Source of the DNA: Clostridiales bacterium
GTDB taxonomy: Bacteria; Bacillota; Clostridia; Oscillospirales; Oscillospiraceae
Direction of reading: 5' to 3'
Assembly: GCA_019420945.1 (NCBI GenBank)
Contig: JAHZGF010000072.1
Location: 1-26,013 of the forward strand
DNA length: 26,013 nucleotides
Shown: positions 14,779-21,672 of the stretch, piece after piece
Layout of the letters: every line of letters starts with the position of its first letter
Numbering within the stretch: position 1 is the stretch's first letter
Program-made: the position numbers and the translations under genes
Notes under the pieces: generated by a model
Told to the model about the DNA's origin: nothing
The model's input: only the letters and a program-made list of their open reading frames with translations
The model's database searches: none

Positions 14779-15473
14779 AGGATTTCAGCCTGGCCTTTCA
14801 AAAAGTTCATAAGCCGCTCCTGAAAGGATTTTGCAAAGCTTCTGCCAATGGGAATTTGACTGCCGTCGGTCAGAAGCAGCGATTTGGATTGTGTTTGTAG
14901 GATGTGGTTGAGATTGACACAATAACTTTTATGTACTTGGACGAACCAGGTTTCCGGCAGTTGCTGTAACAGCTCCGAAAAGGAGTGGCGCAGGGACAGT
15001 TCCCGCTGTCCTGTCAGATGGATCAGGACATTGTGCCGAAATACCTCCAGAAACAAAACCTCTGAGAGCACCAGAACAACAGACCTGGTCTTTGTGGACA
15101 AGCTGATCCGGGTGGGCGCCTTTTGCTTCAAAGCCGCTTGCAGGGCTTCTGCCAGCACCTCATAGGAAATGGGTTTCGGCAGATACCGCAGTGCGATCCC
15201 ATATCCCCGCACGGCGTAGCCCAAGGATTGGGTAGTAAAGATGATGACAGGAGGATTTTCCTTCCGGGACAGTTCCACTGCGGCCTCATACCCATTGGGA
15301 GAGGGCATTTCAATATCCATCAGCACGATGTCAAACAGGTACAGATCATAGGCGTCCAGCAGTTCCTGGGCCGACTGATATGTGGACAGATGCATGGATG
15401 CGTCAAACTGTCTGCAATAGTTTACCATCGCGTTCAAGTCTGCCAAATTATCGTCACAGATTGCAATCTTCAT
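14775..15473 (-). CDS. LytTR-family response regulator
   Basis: The 232-residue product has a receiver domain with acidic residues Asp7 and Asp8, phospho-acceptor Asp53 in LMDIEMP, a conserved Thr in FTTQS and Lys in YLPKP. The C-terminal LytTR DNA-binding domain (about 135-228) contains VLFLEVFRHNVLIHL, FVQVHKSYCVNLNHI and IPIGRSF. Its partner is the kinase encoded downstream with an ATGA overlap. The start at 15473 follows AAGGGAG. Targets of LytTR proteins carry imperfect direct repeats upstream; I could not identify such sites with confidence in this window. Confidence 0.94.
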   Translation of the reverse strand: MKIAICDDNLADLNAMVNYCRQFDASMHLSTYQSAQELLDAYDLYLFDIVLMDIEMPSPNGYEAAVELSRKENPPVIIFTTQSLGYAVRGYGIALRYLPKPISYEVLAEALQAALKQKAPTRISLSTKTRSVVLVLSEVLFLEVFRHNVLIHLTGQRELSLRHSFSELLQQLPETWFVQVHKSYCVNLNHILQTQSKSLLLTDGSQIPIGRSFAKSFQERLMNFLKGQAEIL

Positions 15474-15656
15474 GGTTCATCTCCCTTGTATTGCACTTCG
15501 CCTATGCGATCCAAATTTACATATTTTGAGAGTATAATCGGAATTTCGGCATGTTATTATTATATGATAGCGAAAGAGCTGATTCAACCGTGCAAAGAGG
15601 AAAATGGAATTTTGTGTCAGTTTGTTTGCAAAAATAGTGGGAGCTTCAGAAAACGG

Positions 15657-15685
15657 TTGAAAAATTGCCGCATTTAAGATATGAT
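15657..15685 (+). promoter_or_regulatory. Plus-strand promoter upstream of the TetR gene
   Basis: TTGAAA (15657-15662) and TATGAT (15680-15685) have a 17-bp spacing. The start of the TetR gene is about 200 bp downstream, with a terminator-like hairpin in between. Confidence 0.65.
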
Positions 15686-15808
15686 ATAATTGTCAAATGG
15701 TCATGCTTTTTGAAGATGTGTTTGGCAATTCTGATAAAAAACATCCCCGCGCAGACACAGGGGATTCCTATTTTCGGTTGCCTGACTGCATATAGAGGAG
15801 CTTTGGTG

Positions 15809-15845
15809 CGCTGCGCCCGTTTGGCAACGGGAGCGGCGTGTTTTT
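15809..15845 (+). terminator. Terminator-like hairpin in the TetR leader
   Basis: Arms 15809-15821 and 15826-15838 pair at 11 of 13 positions around a 4-nt loop and are followed by TGTTTTT. No open reading frame precedes it, so it would end either a short non-coding transcript from the promoter at 15657-15685 or act as an attenuator for the TetR gene. Confidence 0.5.
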
Positions 15846-15888
15846 AATACTGGAATTTACTGTTTAGTTAATAAAGGAGAACCGGAGA

Positions 15889-16470
15889 ATGGATACCAAG
15901 CACAATCCAGAGCGCAGGACGGAATTCCTGGAGCGCTGTTTTGATACTTTTTGTGAATATGGCCTGGAAAACACCAGTCTGCAAAAGCTGGCAGAGTCCT
16001 GCGGCGTGACCAATGGTGCGCTGCTGTACTATTTTGGCAGCAAAGATAACATCGTCATTGAGGCCACCGCCCACTGTATGGCCAAGGTAGAGGACGATTT
16101 TATGGCCCAGGCCCCCACCAGCTTTGAGGACATCGAGCGTTTCCTGCGGGAGATGCCCTATATTACCGCACGGCTCCATGGGGCAAAGTATCGATTTATG
16201 TACCAGGTCTATTCCAGCCCCAAATACCGGGACTATGGCAAGGAATTTTTCAAAGGGGTCAATGTCCGCTATCACGGGTATGCCGAAATGCTCTCCGGCA
16301 AGTTGGGAATGCCTGCGGATTTCATCCAGGGCATGACGTATCTGTTTGTCCGCTCCTGCGTCCACTATGCTTTATTTGAGGACGAGGAATATATGAATTT
16401 GCAGTTAAACGCCATCCGTGCCTCGCTTCGGGCATTTATTACCACGGTACAAGGAGAGAAAAAATCTTAA
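15889..16470 (+). CDS. TetR-family transcriptional regulator
   Basis: The 193-residue product has the TetR N-terminal helix-turn-helix: FDTFCEYGLENTSLQKLAESCGVTNGALLYYFGSKDNI (about 18-55, given in part as the typical 'gallYYFgsKdnl' ending). The C-terminal ligand-binding part is all-helical and not typed. TetR proteins usually repress a neighbouring gene and release DNA on binding a small ligand. The flavodoxin/peptidase unit downstream, behind its own promoter, is the nearest candidate target. AAAGGAG lies 9 nt before the ATG. A strong terminator follows. Confidence 0.92.
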   Translation: MDTKHNPERRTEFLERCFDTFCEYGLENTSLQKLAESCGVTNGALLYYFGSKDNIVIEATAHCMAKVEDDFMAQAPTSFEDIERFLREMPYITARLHGAKYRFMYQVYSSPKYRDYGKEFFKGVNVRYHGYAEMLSGKLGMPADFIQGMTYLFVRSCVHYALFEDEEYMNLQLNAIRASLRAFITTVQGEKKS

Positions 16471-16540
16471 ACCTGCGTGTACTAAGTTAAGTGCTATCCG
16501 TTTGCGCCATCTGAAGTAGTTCAAAACAAAGGCAATTGGA

Positions 16541-16584
16541 TGCCCCCGGCAAACCCAAGGGTTTGCCCGGGGGCAGTGGTTTTT
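16541..16584 (+). terminator. Terminator after the TetR gene
   Basis: A GC-rich stem (16541-16556 with 16559-16575, one bulged G) with a 2-nt loop is followed by GTGGTTTTT. Confidence 0.88.
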
Positions 16585-16616
16585 CCGTGGGTGACACAAA
16601 ACTGTACTTTTGGGAG

Positions 16617-16645
16617 TTGCGCTTTTGGGGCCCAGCCACTATGAT
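16617..16645 (+). promoter_or_regulatory. Promoter of the flavodoxin/S41 peptidase unit
   Basis: TTGCGC (16617-16622) and TATGAT (16640-16645) are separated by 17 bp. The flavodoxin start codon is about 30 bp downstream, preceded by AAGGAGGG. Confidence 0.7.
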
Positions 16646-16675
16646 AGGTTCAGACGAAACAAGGAGGGCAAAGCT

Positions 16676-17179
16676 ATGACCTATGCCATCGTATATTCCA
16701 GCCAGACCGGCAATACCGCCCTGCTGGCCCAGCGGCTGAAAGACTGCCTGCCCCAATCGGGGCTTCTTTATTTTGGCGCACCCCATGAGGAGGCGACCCG
16801 GGCGGAGGTGCTGTTTGTGGGTTCCTGGACCGACAAGGGCAGCTGCTGCCCGGAGATTGCCACCTTTTTAAAGAGCTTGCAGGGGAAACGGGTCTTTCTG
16901 TTCGGCACCGCCGGTTTTGGTGGGGCGGAGTCCTACTTTGCTCAGATCATCCAGCGGATGGCCCAGAATCTGCCCCAGGACTGCAAGCTGTTGGGCAGCT
17001 ACCTCTGCCAGGGGAAAATGCCACCGGCGGTTCGGGCCCGGTATGAGGCAATGGCCCAACAGGACCCGGAAAAGGCCCGGCCCATGCTGGAGAATTTCGA
17101 CCGGGCCCTGTCCCATCCCGACCAGGCGGACCTGGAGGGGCTGGAGCGGGCCGCCGCCGAGGCCTGGAAGCAGGCCTGA
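16676..17179 (+). CDS. Flavodoxin family protein (BilS-like)
   Basis: The 167-residue protein opens with the FMN phosphate-binding loop SSQTGNT (8-14) after a beta strand, the hallmark of flavodoxins. The segments VLFVGSWTDKGSC, VFLFGTAGFGG and LCQGKMPPAVRARYEAM match a group of short Clostridial flavodoxins that I associate with BilS, the electron-transfer partner in bilirubin reduction. That association is from memory and no BilR-type reductase is in this window, so the symbol is withheld. It is a soluble FMN electron carrier. I chose the ATG at 16676 because AAGGAGGG lies just upstream and the promoter sits in front of it; an earlier in-frame start at 16610 overlaps that promoter. Confidence 0.85.
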   Translation: MTYAIVYSSQTGNTALLAQRLKDCLPQSGLLYFGAPHEEATRAEVLFVGSWTDKGSCCPEIATFLKSLQGKRVFLFGTAGFGGAESYFAQIIQRMAQNLPQDCKLLGSYLCQGKMPPAVRARYEAMAQQDPEKARPMLENFDRALSHPDQADLEGLERAAAEAWKQA

Positions 17180-17206
17180 GCACCCAAAGCAACAGGGAGG
17201 AGCACC

Positions 17207-18430
17207 GTGAACGACCTTGATTTTCTGAGCTATTCCGCCCAGACTCCCATGGTGGAACTCCGCAGACGGTTTCACCGGGGCGAGACGCTGGAGCAGCCGG
17301 TGCCGGATGTTATCTCCCCCCAGGAGGCCTTGGAGGATGTGGCCTATGTAAAATTTGTCCTGCGCCAGGCTTACAGCGGGTATTCCTACTATCCTCAAAG
17401 CCGATTTGACCAGGCCTTTGAGGCGCTGGAGGGGGAACTGTCCGCCAGGACCGGCCCAGTGGAGGTTTCAGCTCTGATGGATTTATTGGGCCGCCAGCTT
17501 TCTTTTCTGACAGATGGACACCTGAGCCTGACCAGCCCTCAGCATGGAGTGGGGTTTTACCGGAAATGGCAGACCTATGTGACCGACCTCCGACTGACGG
17601 AACAGGGCGGAGACTATTACGATACCGCCACCGGGCGCAAGGTGGTGTTCGGGAATACGCTGCAGCTGTTTCCCACCCTGGAGGGCTGCTTCCTGCTGGG
17701 CTGCAGGAGTCAGGATGTGTTGACGGATGTGGAGCTGACGCTGGATGGCAAAAAGCAGCGGTTACCGGTCCACAAAATCCAAAGCCGGCCCCAGGGGGAG
17801 CCGGTGTCCATGGAGGTAAAGTACCAGGGGGAGATCGCCTGGGTGGTCAGCTCCAGCTTTGTGGGGGATGATCCGGAGGCCCTGGCGAAATGCCGTGAAA
17901 TTGGCCGCCGATGCCGGGATTATCCCCATGTGATCTGGGATCTCTCCAATAATCTTGGGGGCAATTCCGCCTTTGCCCGGGAATTTCTGGAGGGGCTGAA
18001 CGGAGTGCGGCCCTCCATGGGGCGGGTGCTGTCCCTGGGTTCCACGCTGGTCCACGCCAAAGAGTTTGGAAAAATCAAAGAGGTACCTTACGGTTTTGAG
18101 GAGGAACAGGAGGAGTCTGCCCCTGCTCCGGGACAGTTTGCCGGAACCCTCCATGTAATCATCAACGATCGGGTGGCTTCCTCCGGGGAGAGCGGGGTGT
18201 TTATGGCCCTGTCTTTGCCCCGGGTGGTGCTGTATGGGTGTAATACCCTGGGCATCGGGCGGTTTGGAGATCTGTGCGTCTATACACTGCCCCACGCTCG
18301 GGTGACCCTCTGGTGCCCTCAAAAGGTGTTTGTCCAGGCACCCCGGGAGACAGAAGGCTATGAACCCCAGATTTGGCTGGACAGCTCTGACCCGGCGGCT
18401 GAAGTTTTACGGCATATCAAACATTTATAA
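17207..18430 (+). CDS. S41-family (C-terminal processing/tricorn-like) peptidase
   Basis: The 407-residue product has the S41 layout. A helical N-terminal part with YSGYSYYP is followed by LTDGHLSL (His105), then a beta-rich core, the segment VIWDLSNNLGGNSAFAREFLEGL and the nucleophile region INDRVASSGESG (Ser325/326). The Lys of CtpA-type FGKG is absent (here GRFGD), so catalysis would use the Ser-His arrangement of tricorn-like members. There is no signal peptide, so it is probably cytoplasmic. The start is GTG at 17207, preceded by GGGAGGAG. It lies 27 bp after the flavodoxin gene and is probably cotranscribed. The substrate is unknown. Confidence 0.83.
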   Translation: MNDLDFLSYSAQTPMVELRRRFHRGETLEQPVPDVISPQEALEDVAYVKFVLRQAYSGYSYYPQSRFDQAFEALEGELSARTGPVEVSALMDLLGRQLSFLTDGHLSLTSPQHGVGFYRKWQTYVTDLRLTEQGGDYYDTATGRKVVFGNTLQLFPTLEGCFLLGCRSQDVLTDVELTLDGKKQRLPVHKIQSRPQGEPVSMEVKYQGEIAWVVSSSFVGDDPEALAKCREIGRRCRDYPHVIWDLSNNLGGNSAFAREFLEGLNGVRPSMGRVLSLGSTLVHAKEFGKIKEVPYGFEEEQEESAPAPGQFAGTLHVIINDRVASSGESGVFMALSLPRVVLYGCNTLGIGRFGDLCVYTLPHARVTLWCPQKVFVQAPRETEGYEPQIWLDSSDPAAEVLRHIKHL

Positions 18431-18510
18431 ATAAATTTCATTCACCTACGATAAAAGACGCAGGCCTGGGGCAAACTATTGCCATCCAAAGAGAAGGTGA
18501 GTGGAGTTTT

Positions 18511-18945
18511 ATGATTGAACAGGATACCATCCGCCTGCTGCGGGAGTGCGACGCAGGCATTGAGATGGGCACTTCCTCCATTGAGCAGGTGCTGCCCCGG
18601 GTGAGTTCCCAGCAGCTGCGGCAGCGGCTGGAAAAGTGTCAGCAAGAGCATCAGCAGTTGGCCCGGGAGATTCAGACTCTTTTGGACCGTTATCAGGATG
18701 AGGGAAAGTCTCCCAATCCCGTGGCCAAAGGGATGTCCTGGATCAAGACCAATCTGATGATGGCCACAGACGCCTCGGATCAGACCATCGCGGATCTGAT
18801 GACCGACGGCTGCAACATGGGGGTTAAGTCCCTGAACAAGTACCTGAACCAGTACGAGGCGGCGGACGAAAAGACCAAGGACATCACCAAGCGTCTCATC
18901 AATCTGGAGGAGAAGCTGGCGGTGGACATCCGGGATTTCCTGTAA
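18511..18945 (+). CDS. Small helical-bundle protein of unknown function (DUF2383/ferritin-like)
   Basis: The 144-residue product is almost entirely helical: a helix pair in residues 1-66, a KGMSWIKTNLMM segment near 75-85 and two further helices to the end. The pattern suggests a four-helix ferritin-like bundle, like DUF2383-type proteins. Typical ferritin EXXH metal sites are not obvious (there is EHQQL at about residue 49). No signal peptide or membrane segment is present. A purine-rich GAGAAGGTGAGTGGAG ribosome site precedes the ATG. It follows the S41 gene by 80 bp and is closed by a strong terminator. Function unknown. Confidence 0.8.
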   Translation: MIEQDTIRLLRECDAGIEMGTSSIEQVLPRVSSQQLRQRLEKCQQEHQQLAREIQTLLDRYQDEGKSPNPVAKGMSWIKTNLMMATDASDQTIADLMTDGCNMGVKSLNKYLNQYEAADEKTKDITKRLINLEEKLAVDIRDFL

Positions 18946-18953
18946 AGCAAGGC

Positions 18954-18995
18954 CGGGGCCGAGATCGTGTGAAAACGATCCCGGCCCCGTTTTTT
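18954..18995 (+). terminator. Terminator after the helical-bundle gene
   Basis: A 15-bp stem with one mismatch (18954-18968 with 18975-18989) is followed by six T (18990-18995). It sits directly against the stop of the convergent YolD-like gene at 18998. Confidence 0.92.
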
Positions 18996-18997
18996 GT

Positions 18998-19327
18998 TCA
19001 ATCCTGCTGAAGTTTGCTCAGCCGCCCCAGGGCGGAGAAGGGGATGGGGGTACCCGCCACCCAAAGGCGTTTACCGTCGGCGTCGATCCGGGACACCAGC
19101 CCGGTCCGCTCCAGATAGTCCCCCGCCTCGTAATAGACTGCCGCCACCCGATCCCCGGGCCGGAGCTGCCGCAGGGTGCGGTCCAGGGCCTCCTGGGCGT
19201 CCTCCCCCAGTTGGATGGGAGGGTGTATCACCCGCTCCTTTTGCCGCAGGGCCGCTTCATAGCCTTTCAAGGCAGCAAAGGGCATAAACTGTTTGGCCCG
19301 CAGCGTGGGGTCCATCTTCTGCCTCAT
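18998..19327 (-). CDS. YolD-like family protein
   Basis: The 109-residue protein fits the YolD-like family, with RAKQFMPFAALKGYEAALRQKE at the start and a C-terminal small beta barrel (GDRVAAVYYEAGDYLERTG ... TPIPFSALGRLS). YolD-like proteins are encoded beside Y-family polymerases (UvrX type) in Firmicutes and are thought to act as accessory or control factors of the polymerase. The start overlaps the polymerase stop (ATGA, 19324-19327), with GGAGGT 8 nt upstream, so the two are translated together. Confidence 0.88.
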   Translation of the reverse strand: MRQKMDPTLRAKQFMPFAALKGYEAALRQKERVIHPPIQLGEDAQEALDRTLRQLRPGDRVAAVYYEAGDYLERTGLVSRIDADGKRLWVAGTPIPFSALGRLSKLQQD

Positions 19328-20601
19328 GCCCGATGACCTCCGATCTGCTGATTGCGTTGGCGGGCGGTGGCCTCCTCCTGGAGGTCCGCCCCCTTCAACA
19401 CGGCATTTTTGCCGTATTTCTTCTGAATGGCCAGCAAAGCGTGCTGCATTCGCTTCTCACGTTCTAACTCTTGGGGGGAGCAAAACAGGTCGTACTGACA
19501 ATAGGTTTCCTCCGTTACCTGACCGAAGGTGAGATTGACCCGGTGGATGGGCTCCCGGGGGTGGGCGATCCGGTCAAAGAGCTGCTCTGCCAGGGTCAGC
19601 AATTGTTTGGTGGAGCTGGTGGGGGCTCCGGCGGAGAGGGTGCCGGTAGACGGGGACAGGGGACAGTGGTGGGAGTAGCCCAGCATCAAGCCCACAGAGC
19701 CGGCGGCCAGACCCTGATCCACCAGCTCCAGGGACAGGGCCTCCGCCATCTCCCGGACGATGAGCCGGGCCTCCTGCCGGCTGTAACCCCGGCAGAGTAC
19801 CTGACCGCTGGACAGGGAACTGCTGTGGGGCCGAAAGGCCTTGATGTCGGCGATGGTGGTGGGCTCCCGGCCCCAGGCGTGGTCGATGAGCAGTTCCGCG
19901 TCCACGCCGAAGGTGCGGTAGAGCAAGTCCTCGTCGGCCTGGGCCACTTGGCCCATGGTGACAATGCCGAATCGGGCCAGTTTCCTGGCGATGCCCCGAC
20001 CCACCCGCCAGAAGTCGGTGATGGGCCGGTGGTCCCAGAGGGTGGAGCGGTATGTTTTCTCGTCCAGGACCCCAATCCGGGCCCCGCAGGGCCCGGGCTC
20101 CATATGTTTGGCGGTGATGTCCAGGGCCACCTTGGCCAGATAGAGGTTGGTGCCGATGCCGCAGGCGGCGGGAATTCCGGTCTTGGCGTAAATATCTCCG
20201 ATGATCTTCAGAGCCAGCTCCTGGGGGCTCAGCCGGTACAGGGGCAGGTAGTGGGTCACATCCAGAAAGGCCTCGTCGATGGAGTAGACGTGAATGTCCT
20301 CCTTGGAAAGGTAGTTCAGATAGACGGCATAAATTTCCGCGGAGCAGTCGATATAATGCCGCATCTGAGGCCGGGCGGTGATGAAGGACAGGTTGGGAGG
20401 GATCTCAAAAATCCGGCACCGATTCCGTACCCCCAGAGCCTTCAGGGCCGGACTCACCGCCAGACAGATGGTCTGCTCCGTCCGGTCCGGATCTGCCACC
20501 ACCAGATGGGCGGTCATGGGGTCCAGCCCTCGCTCCACACACTCCACCGAGGCGTAGAAAGATTTCAAGTCAATGCAGAGATAGGTCCGCTGCGCCGCCA
20601 T
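19324..20601 (-). CDS. Y-family (DinB/UvrX-type) translesion DNA polymerase
   Basis: The 425-residue product has the Y-family catalytic residues: Asp11 in CIDLKSFYASVE with the steric-gate Tyr16, and Asp109-Glu110 in YSIDEAFLD. A helix-hairpin-helix part (DFWRVGRGIARKLARFGIVTMGQVA) and a little-finger domain (SLSSGQVLCRGYSRQEA onward) follow. Enzymes of this type copy damaged DNA at low fidelity. The length fits the Firmicutes UvrX/YqjW group. Expression is probably SOS-controlled, because a LexA box lies at the transcription start. It forms an operon with the YolD-like gene. Confidence 0.94.
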   Translation of the reverse strand: MAAQRTYLCIDLKSFYASVECVERGLDPMTAHLVVADPDRTEQTICLAVSPALKALGVRNRCRIFEIPPNLSFITARPQMRHYIDCSAEIYAVYLNYLSKEDIHVYSIDEAFLDVTHYLPLYRLSPQELALKIIGDIYAKTGIPAACGIGTNLYLAKVALDITAKHMEPGPCGARIGVLDEKTYRSTLWDHRPITDFWRVGRGIARKLARFGIVTMGQVAQADEDLLYRTFGVDAELLIDHAWGREPTTIADIKAFRPHSSSLSSGQVLCRGYSRQEARLIVREMAEALSLELVDQGLAAGSVGLMLGYSHHCPLSPSTGTLSAGAPTSSTKQLLTLAEQLFDRIAHPREPIHRVNLTFGQVTEETYCQYDLFCSPQELEREKRMQHALLAIQKKYGKNAVLKGADLQEEATARQRNQQIGGHRA

Positions 20602-20626
20602 ACTGATTCACCCCCAAAAATAAATA

Positions 20627-20638
20627 GAACATATGTAC
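20627..20638. promoter_or_regulatory. LexA (SOS) box of the polymerase operon
   Basis: GAACATATGTAC matches the Firmicutes LexA consensus GAAC-N4-GTTC with one mismatch. It lies 4 bp downstream of the -10 box, so bound LexA would cover the transcription start. Confidence 0.8.
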
Positions 20639-20642
20639 TATT

Positions 20643-20670
20643 ATTATAGCACGAAGGCCCATATCGTCAA
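20643..20670 (-). promoter_or_regulatory. Promoter of the polymerase-YolD operon
   Basis: On the minus strand TTGACG (20665-20670) and TATAAT (20643-20648) are separated by 16 bp. Both boxes are near consensus, as expected for a strong promoter held down by LexA. Confidence 0.82.
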
Positions 20671-20688
20671 GCCCCGGCGGGCAACTGG

Positions 20689-20734
20689 CAAAAAAAGGAC
20701 CGCCCGGGGCATCTTGTGAAGATGCTCCGGGCGG
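20689..20734 (-). terminator. Terminator of the Sel1-repeat gene
   Basis: On the minus strand a 16-bp stem with one non-Watson-Crick position (20719-20734 with 20700-20715) and a 3-nt loop is followed by TCC and seven T (20690-20696). Confidence 0.92.
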
Positions 20735-20757
20735 AGGAACGTTATGGTAGATGGGGA

Positions 20758-21492
20758 TCAGGTGGTTTCGCCCAGCTTGTTCAGCAGGAAGGTGAACTGA
20801 TTGCACTCCATGCCCAGGCATTTTTTGTGGAACTCCTGGGCGGAGGAGACCAGGGAGCGGGCCTTGTCCAAATCCTTTTCGGTGCCGTCCCCGTCCATAA
20901 ACTGCTTGGCGGAGGCGAAAACCGCCCGGACAAAGGTGTCGTACACGTCGCCGAAGTAGTCCTTCAGATTCTGGGTGCAGGGCCGAGAGAAGAAGATCTC
21001 CAGCAGATCGTGGGTCATATCTACGCTTTTGAGACTCCACTCCAGGGCGGCGGCGTGGTCCAGGTTGTAGCCGTGGCCGTCATAGCCCAGTTTGCCTCGA
21101 TAGTAGGCGCAGGCCAGGTTGAACATGCTCTTCCAGCTGCCGTGCTGGGCGGCGGCGGGGAGCAGTTCAAAATAGCGGTCCAGATCCTGGCGGCCGTGCT
21201 GCTCGGTGCGGTAGATGTCCGCCATCATGTGGAAGGCGTCCGGATGGCCGGCGTCCGCCGCCTGCTGGAACAGCTCCAGGGCCTTGTCCACGTCCACATC
21301 CACATCCAGGCCGAAGAGATAGCGCTCTCCCAGCTCCTCCAAGGCACCGGGGACATTAAAGTCGGTCTCATGCAGCAGCATGTTGAGATCCATGGCGGAG
21401 TAGGACTCGTAGGCCACTTTGCCGGAGGACTTGGGGTCTGTATGACGCTTCCAGGCCAAGTATCGGTCAAAATATTCCTTGGGTTGAATCAT
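20758..21492 (-). CDS. Sel1-repeat (TPR-like) protein
   Basis: The 244-residue protein consists of helical pairs of the Sel1/TPR type. The clearest repeats are GALEELGERYLFGLDVDVDVDKALELFQQAADAGHPDA and AAAQHGSWKSMFNLACAYYRGKLG...LDHAAALEWSLKSVD (each shown in family form A-x-LG-x-x-Y-x-G ... A-x-x-x-A). Such repeats form a scaffold for protein binding. There is no signal peptide, so it is probably cytoplasmic. I chose the ATG at 21492 because AAGGAGG lies 8 nt upstream; a longer frame to 21528 would run into the promoter leader. It is a single-gene unit. Function unknown. Confidence 0.82.
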   Translation of the reverse strand: MIQPKEYFDRYLAWKRHTDPKSSGKVAYESYSAMDLNMLLHETDFNVPGALEELGERYLFGLDVDVDVDKALELFQQAADAGHPDAFHMMADIYRTEQHGRQDLDRYFELLPAAAQHGSWKSMFNLACAYYRGKLGYDGHGYNLDHAAALEWSLKSVDMTHDLLEIFFSRPCTQNLKDYFGDVYDTFVRAVFASAKQFMDGDGTEKDLDKARSLVSSAQEFHKKCLGMECNQFTFLLNKLGETT

Positions 21493-21548
21493 TGGGTTTC
21501 CTCCTTGGACGGCACAAAAATCCGTCAAATTTCAGTTTAGTTAGTATT

Positions 21549-21577
21549 ATTATAAAGGTTTGTTCCGGGCTTTTCAA
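21549..21577 (-). promoter_or_regulatory. Promoter of the Sel1-repeat gene
   Basis: On the minus strand TTGAAA (21572-21577) and TATAAT (21549-21554) are separated by 17 bp, about 57 bp upstream of the start at 21492. Confidence 0.8.
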
Positions 21578-21637
21578 TACGGGCGGTAAAATTCCGGGAA
21601 TGGGGCGGAGGGAGTGGGAAGCCGGGGGGCTTTGTGC

Positions 21638-21643
21638 TATAAT
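21638..21643 (+). promoter_or_regulatory. Extended -10 promoter of the M42 peptidase gene
   Basis: TATAAT preceded by TGC forms an extended -10 element 30 bp upstream of the start codon. No good -35 box is present at the right distance. Confidence 0.55.
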
Positions 21644-21672
21644 CTCCTTAATGAAGAAAGGAGCGATTTGCT

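Larger units (their letters stand above)
15474..15888. other. Intergenic region between the response regulator and TetR gene
   Basis: No gene is supported. The left part is AT-rich and must hold the two-component promoter; a minus-strand TATACT near 15532 is the best -10, but its -35 is poor. A good plus-strand promoter (15657-15685) is followed by an ATCCCC/GGGGAT stem near 15743-15765 and a terminator-like hairpin (15809-15845). An AT-rich imperfect repeat TTTACT-N4-AGTTAA (15856-15871) lies just before the TetR ribosome site and could be its operator. Confidence 0.45.

Noticed and set aside
15500..15677. Cys-containing short frame in the AT-rich region next to the two-component system, considered as a peptide-signal gene.
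   Set aside because: No ribosome site precedes either possible ATG, and the sequence lacks the amphipathic leader and charged tail of AgrD-type peptides.
19471..20649. Open frame of 392 codons antisense to the Y-family polymerase.
   Set aside because: It has low-complexity Gly/Val/Pro composition and no motifs. The opposite strand is an unmistakable polymerase.
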